DNA of 8,850 nucleotides from an uncultured Clostridium sp. (lineage in GTDB: Bacteria > Bacillota_A > Clostridia > TANB77 > CAG-508), in contig CALIMU010000106.1 in the NCBI GenBank assembly GCA_938045355.1, positions 1-8,850 on the forward strand, read 5' to 3'. Under the pieces are notes generated by a model that was given only the letters and a program-made list of their open reading frames with translations, searched no databases and was not told the DNA's origin. Every line of letters starts with the position of its first letter. Positions within the stretch are counted from its first letter, which is position 1. Both the position numbers and the translations under genes were made by a program. Shown piece after piece: positions 1 to 6,805 of this stretch.

Positions 1-865
1 AAAAATTATATTTGGGATAATAATTATATGTATATTATCAATTTCACCAATGAATATAATAAAAAAATATATGGAATCAAAATATCCTGATGATATAGTT
101 TCAAATAGATCACATCCTTTAGTATCATACTTATTAATGGGTGCAAGAACTAAAATAGATTATGCATCACATGGATGGTGGAGTGCAGAAATAATAGAAC
201 TTTGGAATAAGTATATAGGAGAAAATACGGCTAAAACAAAGGAAGAACTAAGAACATATTTAGAAACTGTAAAAAAAGATGGATCAGGTTTCGAAAAATT
301 AAAAAAAGAACAATGGAAAGAATATGTTGAATTAATTAAAAACTATATAAAGAAACCTAATGTTATGTTTGATTTCTATAGTGAAAAAATATTATCAATG
401 TGGACAGAAACTACATTTCAATCAATATGGACAAATGATGTTATGTTTAGGATGAAAATATATGATGTAGATGTTTTAGGAAGAACTGCAAAAGAATTAT
501 ATTTTGGTAATACAAGAGAAATATATCAAGAATATTGTAAAGCATTAATAATTTTAATATATTTTGGAGCTTTTATAGAAATACTTAATAATAGAAAGAT
601 TATTAAAGATGGTGAAGAAAAATATAATGTAGATAATAGATTTGTAAATATGGAAAAATTATATTTAGCTATAATATTTTTAGGGGGATTTACATTTCAT
701 ATATTATGGGAAGCAAAATCAAGATATATAATCCCATATGTAATAATATTATTTCCACTTGCAACAGGTTTAATAGATGTTATAATTAATAATAAGATTG
801 TTAATAAAATTAAACTATTAAATCCATATATAAAAGAAAAAGAAGATAAGAGAAATAATAATTGA
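1..865 (+). CDS. Polytopic membrane protein, C-terminal part (GT-C / family 39-like glycosyltransferase)
   Basis: The frame is open from position 2 to the TGA at 863-865, and the residues before the first in-window ATG (position 50) form a hydrophobic segment (IIFGIIIICILSIS). The gene therefore starts outside the window and the ATG at 50 is internal. A hydrophilic middle, rich in Lys, Glu and Trp, is followed by two or three C-terminal membrane segments (around ALIILIYFGAF and LYLAIIFLGGF, then IIPYVIILFPLATGLI). The stretch GGFTFHILWEAKSRYIIPY resembles the C-terminal end of Bacillota GT-C/family 39-type membrane glycosyltransferases, which use lipid-linked sugars outside the membrane. That assignment is recognition by eye and moderate. 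It is followed 61 bases later by a lipid-linked sugar synthase, which supports a shared envelope glycan role. No in-frame CGG occurs; the CGG at 228-230 is out of phase (ACG|GCT) and leaves the frame intact. Confidence 0.6.
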   Translation, partial: KIIFGIIIICILSISPMNIIKKYMESKYPDDIVSNRSHPLVSYLLMGARTKIDYASHGWWSAEIIELWNKYIGENTAKTKEELRTYLETVKKDGSGFEKLKKEQWKEYVELIKNYIKKPNVMFDFYSEKILSMWTETTFQSIWTNDVMFRMKIYDVDVLGRTAKELYFGNTREIYQEYCKALIILIYFGAFIEILNNRKIIKDGEEKYNVDNRFVNMEKLYLAIIFLGGFTFHILWEAKSRYIIPYVIILFPLATGLIDVIINNKIVNKIKLLNPYIKEKEDKRNNN

Positions 866-926
866 GATACAAAAGAAAGTAAAAGTGTAATTAAAAGGAA
901 AATAAGTTATCAAATAGGAGAGTACT

Positions 927-1881
927 ATGAAGAATTTTGAAAAATTATCAATTGTTGTCCCTTGTTATAATGAAGAAGAAACAATTATGCTATTTTTTGA
1001 AGAAGTGGAAAAATATAAGAAAAAAATAGGGTTGAAATTAGAATATATATTTGTAAATGATGGATCAAAAGATAATACATTAAATGTATTAAAAAAATTA
1101 TATAGTGAAAATAAGGATTCTGTAAAATATATATCTTTTTCTAGAAATTTTGGAAAAGAATCAGCAATGCTTGCAGGACTAAAGGAGTCAACAGGTGATC
1201 TAATAACAATAATGGATGTTGATCTTCAAGACCCACCAGAAATAATACCTGAAATGATTAAAAAAATGAAAAAAGAAAATTTAGATTGTGTAGGTAGTAG
1301 AAGAACAACAAGAAAAGGTGAACCACCAATAAGAAGTTTCTTTGCTAGAAAGTTTTATCAGATTATAAACAAAATAAGTGATACAGAAATGGTAGATGGT
1401 GTTAGAGATTTTAGACTTATGAAAAGGAAAATGGTAGATGCTATTTTAGAAGTAGGAGAATATAATAGATTTTCTAAAGGAATATTTAGCTGGGTAGGAT
1501 TTAAAACAGCATATGTTGAATATGAAAATAGAGAAAGAGTAGCAGGACAAACAACATGGTCATTCTTTAAATTATTTAAATATTCAATAGATGGAATAAT
1601 AAATTTCTCAGAAATGCCACTAAATCTTGCAATAATGTTAGGACTTACAATATGTACATTAACAATATTTTTCTTGATATTTGTAGTTGTAAGGACAGCA
1701 ATTTATCGGAAACCCAACATCACGGATGGACTTCAATGATGAGTGTTATACTTTTAACCTCAGGAATTCAACTATTATGTATAGGAATACTTCGGAAGAT
1801 ATATTCGGAAAGATATTTTTAGAAACAAAGAAAAGACCTATATATATAATATCAGAAACAGAGAAAGATGAGGAAAATTAA
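927..1881 (+). CDS. GtrB/DPM1-like family 2 glycosyltransferase, read through four CGGA +1 frameshift sites
   Basis: This is a membrane-bound polyprenyl-phosphate sugar synthase type enzyme, expected to move a sugar from a nucleotide sugar to undecaprenyl phosphate on the cytoplasmic face. The GT-A domain shows IVVPCYNEEE (residues 9-18), VNDGSKDNT (43-51), SRNFGKESAMLAG (72-84) and the metal-binding DVDLQDPP (97-104). Two membrane helices follow from about residue 232. AGGAG at 916-920 sits six bases before the ATG. Read as triplets, the protein ends at a TGA at 1737-1739. Skipping one C at each of 1707, 1723, 1793 and 1806 gives 316 residues, the usual family length, and restores a typical ending: YGNPTSGWTSMM, then GIQLLCIGILGRYIGKIF and KKRPIYII. 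The restored glycines are 261, 266, 289 and 293. The stop TAA is at 1879-1881, six bases before the next gene, as expected in an operon. A decayed pseudogene is unlikely because all four lesions are identical. Confidence 0.88.
1707..1710 (+). other. CGGA +1 recoding site 1 (Gly261 of the GT2)
   Basis: The zero-frame codon after TAT is CGG. Dropping the C gives TAT GGA AAC CCA, restoring YGNP, a conserved stretch between the two C-terminal helices of GtrB-like enzymes. Confidence 0.85.
1723..1726 (+). other. CGGA +1 recoding site 2 (Gly266 of the GT2)
   Basis: Fifteen bases after site 1 the restored frame meets CGG again, after TCA. Dropping the C gives TCA GGA TGG, restoring the conserved G-W of the family (xxGWxSMM). 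Confidence 0.85.
1793..1796 (+). other. CGGA +1 recoding site 3 (Gly289 of the GT2)
   Basis: In the frame set by site 2, the codon after CTT is CGG. Dropping the C gives CTT GGA AGA TAT, restoring GILGRYIG in the last membrane helix. Two ordinary GGA codons lie between sites 2 and 3 without an added C. Confidence 0.85.
1806..1809 (+). other. CGGA +1 recoding site 4 (Gly293 of the GT2)
   Basis: In the frame set by site 3, the codon after ATT is CGG. Dropping the C gives ATT GGA AAG ATA, the IGKI of the conserved RYIGKIF ending, and leads to the natural stop at 1879-1881. Confidence 0.85.
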
Positions 1882-1887
1882 TAAAAA

Positions 1888-3850
1888 ATGAATAAAATAA
1901 TAGGAAATATAAAAAAGTGTTTTAATAAAAATATTAAAAAAAGTATATTTATTATATCATTAGCAATATCGATGTTTTTAACATATATAGTAAACATTAA
2001 AATAGATATCCCACAAAATAGGGTATATACAGATACAGATGGTATAGTTTCATTAATAGCAATATTTGCAATTAATTATGGAACATTTTCATTGTTATAT
2101 ATAAGAAAACATTTACAAGATAATAAAGAAAAATTAAAAAGATTTAAAATAACAACAACTATAACAGGACTTATAATAGGTTTTTGTATAGTTTTACGGA
2201 ATATTATCTGAAACAATATTTTTAACAACACCAGTTAGTATTGGTAAAAAATTAGTATTATATATTTTTGCACAATATATAGCATATTCATATATAGTAA
2301 AAAATGTTGTAAGTTTAATATTTTATGGATTAGAAAATTTAGAAATAACAAATAATAGAAAAGAAAATAATGAAGTAAATAAAAAGACTAGAAAGATAAA
2401 CTTATTTGATGGAAGTTGGAAATCATTTTTAATAACAACATTAATATTATTTATATGTTGGATACCTACACTTTTAGCAAGATATCCAGGAGCATTTTCA
2501 ACAGATAATTTTGAACAATTAATACAACATTATTCAGGAACATATTATAATGCACATCCTATACTACATTCTGTATATTTAATAAATGTAGTACTTTTAG
2601 GAAATTTCTTATTTGGATCACATACACATGGAATAGCATTATATTCGATTTTACAAATGCTTTATACAGCACTTACAATTAGTTATACGATAAAAGTATT
2701 TGCAGATATGAAAATGAACAAAATATTTAGTATTGTAATAATGTTATTTGCAATGTTCTATCCACCAATAGCACATCATACAATGATTGCACATAAAGAC
2801 ATATTATGTACTGTTGTTATAATTAATCTAATATTACAATTAGTAAAAATTGCTCAAGATTATTCAGGATATTTTTCTAAAAAAAGAAATATATTTAAAT
2901 TTGCATTTTGGGTAACATTACCATTATTTTTAAGACATAATATATTTTATGCATATTTAATAGCATTACCTTTAATATTATTAATAATGGCATTTAATAT
3001 AAAAGGGAAAGAAAAATTTAAATATATATTAATAGTATTTAGTATTTTTGTAGTATCAATGGTATTTTATACAAAAACAATAGATTTTGTAATGAAAAAA
3101 TATAATATAGCACCTGGAAGTAAGAGAGAATTTTATAGTATTCCAGCACAAATGCTTGGAAGGCTTGCAACATTTAAAAAAGATGATTTAACACAAGAAG
3201 AAAAAGATGATATATATTCATGGTTTAAATCAGAATTTAAATCTGAAAATATACAGAAGTTTGATGATATTAGTAAGTTCTATTTACCAAAACTTGCAGA
3301 TCCATTAAAAAATAGGATAAGTATAGATATTGTGGAAAATGAAGAATACAAGAAAAAAGCAATATCAAATTTTATAAAATTATTTAAGAAATATCCACAA
3401 GAAATGATAATGGGTGCATTAGTACATACAAACCTATATTATTATCCATATATGCCAGCACATATGCCACAAATACAAGTATCAAATGCTCATCACCCAC
3501 ATCAAGAACAAGCAGCACAAAAAATTAATGCTAAATTAGATAGAAAGATAGATAAAGCAGGAAGAATAGAAAATTATACAAATTATATATATTTAGCAAA
3601 AATACCAGTATTATCAATATTTGTTAATATAGGATATACAGTATATATTGTTATAATTTCAATGATGTATATAATCTATAGAAAGAAATATATTAAATTA
3701 ATTATATTTATGCCACTTTTAGGAGTATATGCAACATGTCTATTATCACCAGTAGGAGGAGAAATACGTTATTTCTTACCAATGTATATAGGAGTATTAA
3801 TAGGTCTTCCATTTGCAACAGAAAATAAAGATGGTAAATATGTAGAATAA
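1888..3850 (+). CDS. DUF6020-like large polytopic membrane protein, read through one CGGA +1 site
   Basis: This is a hydrophobic multi-helix protein of 653 residues after skipping one C at 2197. Read as plain triplets it would stop at a TGA at 2209-2211 after 107 residues, and the open frame before the next ATG (2657, residue 257) would look like a gap. The restored frame is open with no stop through 2198-3847. Features include an N-terminal membrane region (residues about 15-140), a charged loop rich in Asn, Lys and Glu (about 150-172), then FICWIPTLLARYPGAFSTD (about 187-205). That last stretch recalls the YPG-x-F-x-x-D segment of DUF6020-type membrane proteins, often found near glycosyltransferases. 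Further helices continue to the C-terminus. Biochemical role unknown; a part in moving or transferring lipid-linked sugars is inferred from its neighbours. The ATG lies six bases after the GT2 stop, with a GAGGA at 1870-1874 as likely ribosome binding site. Confidence 0.78.
2197..2200 (+). other. CGGA +1 recoding site 5 (Gly104 of the DUF6020-like protein)
   Basis: The zero-frame codon after TTA is CGG. Dropping the C gives GTT TTA GGA ATA TTA TCT GAA, continuing a membrane helix into the long open frame that ends at 3850. No strict family motif covers this spot, so the evidence is frame continuity. Confidence 0.8.
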
Positions 3851-3855
3851 TAATT

Positions 3856-3885
3856 AAAACAGTATCAAAAATGATACTGTTTTTT
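3856..3885 (+). terminator. Rho-independent terminator after the glycan cluster
   Basis: AAAACAGTATCA (3856-3867) is perfectly complementary to TGATACTGTTTT (3872-3883), with a four-base loop and a T run at 3880-3885. It begins five bases after the stop of the DUF6020-like gene. Because the stem is A/T-flanked on both sides it could also act on the opposite strand. Confidence 0.88.
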
Positions 3886-3983
3886 ATCTAAAAAGATAGT
3901 ATTACAAAAATATAGAAATTTTAAATAAATATATAGTAAAAAATATATAAGTGATATACTTATATATAAATATAATGTGGTTT
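3886..3983 (+). promoter_or_regulatory. Intergenic leader with possible promoter for the repeat protein
   Basis: This is an AT-rich gap between a terminator and a new gene, so a promoter is expected. TATAAT at 3971-3976 is a perfect -10 hexamer. It would start transcription just before the AAGGAG at 3984-3989 and give a very short leader. No convincing -35 hexamer is visible at the right spacing, and chance TATAAT matches are common at this base composition, so this is tentative. Confidence 0.3.
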
Positions 3984-3989
3984 AAGGAG
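3984..3989 (+). promoter_or_regulatory. Ribosome binding site that sets a TTG start
   Basis: AAGGAG lies six bases before the TTG at 3996-3998. It falls inside the longer open frame that begins at a GTG at 3951, so it argues against that start and against the ATG at 3975. Starting at TTG gives MNKRKGITLL, a normal prepilin-like leader. Confidence 0.8.
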
Positions 3990-3995
3990 AATAAA

Positions 3996-5396
3996 TTGAA
4001 TAAAAGAAAAGGAATAACACTTTTAGCCCTTGTTATAACAATAGTAATAATGCTACTTTTAGCAGGTGTTGCAATTCAAATGACAATGGGAGAAAATGGA
4101 CTTATAGCAAAATCTAATCAAGCTAAAAAAGAACAAGCAAAAGCAGAATTATTAGAGGATGCAAAATTAGGATATTTAAATTTAAAGACAAAAGCAATTG
4201 AAGAAAAAAGTCCTACACCTGAATATGAATCATTATTATCTACAAGTGAATTTTTAGATAAATACAATATTGTGGGTGATAATATAACAGATAAAAAAGG
4301 AAATGTAATAGAAGCAAAGCAAGAGATATTAAATACTTTAAAAATGCTTTATCCTAAAACAGATGGTAAGAAAACAGTAGGTGGTGTTGAGATACCAGAG
4401 TCTGATAAAGATAAGATGATATTTAAGTTAAAAATAAAAGAAAATGGTAAGTCAATTATATGGTGTAATATGGAAAATTATACAGGGCCATCAACGCCAA
4501 TAAAAATCGATTATGGAGATGGTACAAAAGGTGAATTAACAGATTATTATTGGGGAAGTGGAAAGAGCTATAATAAAGGAGAGTATATAGTTAAGTTGGA
4601 AAATGTTGAAGTCTTTTCAATGGGGGCATTATATTCTTATCAAGAGGACGGATATGAAGTAGAATTATTACAATGGGGTAAGATAAAAGCAACAGGTTAT
4701 AAAAATATAACACTTCGAAATGTATCAATTATACATGAGCCAGAGCCAGCAGATACAATAGTAGAATATAGGAATGGACAGTTTAGTGAAATTCCAGAAA
4801 ATTTATTTGAGAATAAGAAAGATAGTAAATATGTAAGTATGTTTAGAGATTGTAATAATTTGACAGATATACCAGTAAATTTATTTAAAAATTGTATTAA
4901 TGTAGAGAGTTTTGATGATACATTCTTTAGATGTGCCAATTTAACAAATATACCGGAAGACTTATTTAAGTATAATATTAATTTAAAAAATGTTAATTAC
5001 ACATTTAGTGAATGTTCTAAACTTACAAATATACCGGAAAATTTATTTAAATATAATGTTAATTTAAAGAGTGCACGTGGTACATTTAAAAAATGTTCTA
5101 GGTTAGAAAATATACCAGAAAATTTATTTAAATATAATACTAATTTAGAATATATGAATGGAATATTTTCAGAATGTACAGAATTAACTAATATTCCAAG
5201 TAGGTTAATAAGTAATAATAGTCAGTTAAAAGAGATAGAGAATATGTTTGCAGGTTGTAAAAAAATAATAGATATACCAACAAATATAATTCAAGATGGA
5301 ATCAAACTTAAAGAAAGAGGAGGTAGAGCTTGGAGAATGTTTAAAGGCTGTACAGCGGCAAATAATTATTCAATTATACCAGATGATTTAAAATAA
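3996..5396 (+). CDS. Prepilin-like leader surface protein with 27-residue FxxC/IPENLF leucine-rich-like repeats
   Basis: The chosen start is TTG, set by AAGGAG at 3984-3989, giving 466 residues. Residues 1-6 (MNKRKG) plus the hydrophobic stretch ITLLALVITIVIMLLLAGV look like a type IV prepilin leader with cleavage after Gly6. The usual Glu at +5 is replaced by Ala, as in many gut Bacillota proteins of this kind. An Ala/Lys/Glu-rich helical segment follows (about 38-60). Residues about 127-204 hold a module with VGGVEIPESDKDKM, KIDYGDGT and GEYIVKLENV that recurs in the gene at 7961. From residue 283, five units of exactly 27 residues (81 bases) follow, each starting F-x-x-C and containing IPENLFKYN-like cores, then two degenerate units. 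This resembles BspA/DUF285-type repeats. The function is unknown; an extracellular or envelope binding role is inferred. The gene stands alone between two terminators. It has no in-frame CGG. Confidence 0.85.
   Translation: MNKRKGITLLALVITIVIMLLLAGVAIQMTMGENGLIAKSNQAKKEQAKAELLEDAKLGYLNLKTKAIEEKSPTPEYESLLSTSEFLDKYNIVGDNITDKKGNVIEAKQEILNTLKMLYPKTDGKKTVGGVEIPESDKDKMIFKLKIKENGKSIIWCNMENYTGPSTPIKIDYGDGTKGELTDYYWGSGKSYNKGEYIVKLENVEVFSMGALYSYQEDGYEVELLQWGKIKATGYKNITLRNVSIIHEPEPADTIVEYRNGQFSEIPENLFENKKDSKYVSMFRDCNNLTDIPVNLFKNCINVESFDDTFFRCANLTNIPEDLFKYNINLKNVNYTFSECSKLTNIPENLFKYNVNLKSARGTFKKCSRLENIPENLFKYNTNLEYMNGIFSECTELTNIPSRLISNNSQLKEIENMFAGCKKIIDIPTNIIQDGIKLKERGGRAWRMFKGCTAANNYSIIPDDLK
4842..5372 (+). 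repeat. Tandem 81-bp coding repeat (27-residue FxxC units)
   Basis: Units start with F-x-x-C at 4842, 4923, 5004, 5085, 5166 and 5247, exactly 81 bases apart. A seventh start at 5340 follows a unit stretched to 93 bases. Units three and four are most alike at DNA level (ATACCGGAAAATTTATTTAA against ATACCAGAAAATTTATTTAA), which suggests recent duplication. Confidence 0.85.
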
Positions 5397-5397
5397 A

Positions 5398-5432
5398 AAA
5401 AGAATGAATTCATTAAAGGATTCATTCTTTTT
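5398..5432. terminator. Two-way terminator between the converging repeat-protein gene and tmcAL
   Basis: AAAAGAATGAA (5398-5408) pairs with TTCATTCTTTT (5421-5431) around a twelve-base loop, with a T run on the plus strand (5428-5432) and the matching A run read as T on the minus strand. It begins right after the stop at 5396 and touches the stop of tmcAL at 5431, so it can serve both genes. Confidence 0.85.
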
Positions 5433-6671
5433 ACATATAATTATCATCATCATATACTTTCATAGTATAGTCAAGTTTTGCAGGAAGTATTGGATCAGAT
5501 GCAAGAACAAATATGTCTGTTGCAAGAATATCTTTGTTTAAAATTATTTGCTTATTTTTGTTAAGATTATTTTTTTCAAAACTTGCTACAGATATTATAA
5601 TGTCTATATTTGGATTTGCTCTTGCAATTGTAGATATAAGCTCTTTTCCTTTATGGTTAAAACCAAGAACTCTTACATATGGAATAGTTGATTTAGCAAT
5701 TTGCATATCTTTTTTAGTTATATTTAAAAGTATAGATACAAGTATTCTTCTAATCTTACTTTCTGTAAAGCGTTTACTTTTAATATTTGCGATTAATTCT
5801 TCTAAGTTACTAGATATGTAACTTGCTTTTTTAATACGATTTTCAAGTCCTTCTGTAACATCAGATATATTTTTAAGTGTAGATATATCCATATCCCTTA
5901 TCTTATAAAATAGTATTTGTTCAAAAGGTTTAAGGTTAGTTATATTTACATTTGCTATATTTTCTCTAATTAAATCATATACATATTCTGGAACAGAATT
6001 TGAATAATTTTCACCATTTAAGATAGCTTCTCTTATTCTAGAACCACTAGCAAAAGAAGAAAGGTTTGGTGAAAAATGTCCTTCACCATTTCTTTGAATT
6101 GTAATTGCAGTAACTTCAAAATTTTGTCTTTTTATTTGCTTTATATATTCAATACCAAGGACATTATTTGGTTCATCTAAGATCTTAGCATATTCAGAGC
6201 TTTTTAGGTAAAGCATTGTAGCTTCTGCTAATGCTTTAGGATATGATAAACCAGAAGATAAAGCATTTTCTAGATAATATAATAATTCATCAGGTTCTTC
6301 TAAGAATAGGTCTGCAAGAGTTTCAAGCTTTTGAATATCACCGAGAAGAAGAACCAAAAGATAGGACATTAACTATTTTTAATTCTTTTAAAAGACGGAT
6401 TGCACCATATGCAAAATCTTCAGCAGATGAGTTTGAAAATATTGTTGGAAGTTCTATAACAAGATCAACCCCACCTTTTATAGCCATTTCTGCACGTTTC
6501 CACTTATCTAAAAGAGCAGGTTCTCCGGCGTTGTACAAAATTACCACTCATTATTGCAATAGTATGACTTGCACCAGCTATTTCCTTACTTTCTAATAGA
6601 TGGTATAAGTGCCCATTATGGAATGGATTATATTCACAAATAATTCCTAAAATATTTGTATTAAGTTCCAT
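5431..6671 (-). CDS. tmcAL: tRNA(Met) cytidine acetate ligase TmcAL, read through CGGA and CGGT +1 sites
   Basis: TmcAL uses ATP and acetate to make N4-acetylcytidine at wobble C34 of elongator tRNA-Met. The nucleotidyltransferase motif EYNPFHNGH (residues 13-21, with H18-N-G-H21) is followed by [20 protein letters not shown] (from about 41), IELPT and, further on, SRIREAI. All are typical of the YlbM/TmcAL family. Read as triplets the gene falls into three pieces. Skipping a C opposite position 6527 and another opposite 6343 gives 412 residues, the usual length, with restored glycines 49 (QRGEPA) and 110 (FGSSSGDI). Start ATG at 6671-6669 reads [11 protein letters not shown]; no earlier in-frame start is seen, and an AAGGAG lies about 14 bases upstream. 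Three pseudogene fragments are the alternative, but both lesions are the same extra C before glycine and no stop or other indel occurs elsewhere. The gene diverges from queA. Confidence 0.92.
6340..6343 (-). other. CGGT +1 recoding site 6 (Gly110 of TmcAL)
   Basis: On the minus strand TCT is followed by CGG and then at once by TGA in the zero frame. Dropping the C gives TCT GGT GAT ATT, restoring the SGDI of the TmcAL FGSxSGDI-like motif. It is the only site with GGT rather than GGA. Confidence 0.85.
6524..6527 (-). other. CGGA +1 recoding site 7 (Gly49 of TmcAL)
   Basis: On the minus strand CAA CGC is followed by CGG. Dropping one C gives CAA CGC GGA GAA CCT, restoring the invariant QRGEP. 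A normal CGC arginine codon stands directly before the site, showing that CGC and CGG are treated differently. Which of the two adjacent C bases is extra cannot be told from sequence. Confidence 0.87.
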
Positions 6672-6805
6672 GCTAAAATAATTTTCTCCTTTCTTTAAAA
6701 ATTTTTAGTCCTAAATTATATATAACTTTTAATATGATATATCTTATGATATCATAGAAATGGTTATAAATAAAGAGAAAAAGAAAGTAGGGTTTAAAGA
6801 AATAG
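6672..6805. promoter_or_regulatory. Divergent tmcAL/queA intergenic region
   Basis: This 134-base AT-rich gap must hold the start signals of both divergent genes. TATGAT occurs on the plus strand at 6733-6738 and 6745-6750, and on the minus strand opposite 6751-6756, all -10-like. The last two form the perfect palindrome TATGATATCATA (6745-6756), which could be an operator or just overlapping -10 elements. On the minus strand AAGGAG lies upstream of the tmcAL ATG. No clear -35 hexamers are seen. Confidence 0.4.

Noticed and set aside
3951..3995. GTG at 3951 or ATG at 3975 as start of the repeat protein.
   Set aside because: No ribosome binding site precedes either, whereas AAGGAG is correctly spaced before TTG at 3996, and the leader then starts as MNKRKGITLL.
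4842..5372. The 81-base periodic repeat as a CRISPR array or mobile element.
   Set aside because: The period is a multiple of three, inside one continuous coding frame, and encodes protein repeats. There is no repeat-spacer pattern. No insertion sequence, tRNA or rRNA gene was recognised elsewhere in the window.
5513..5821. Plus-strand open frame opposite tmcAL.
   Set aside because: It lies wholly antisense to tmcAL, has no ribosome binding site and resembles no family. The same holds for the antisense frames at 4697-4939, 6243-6596, 6826-7104 and 8134-8328.
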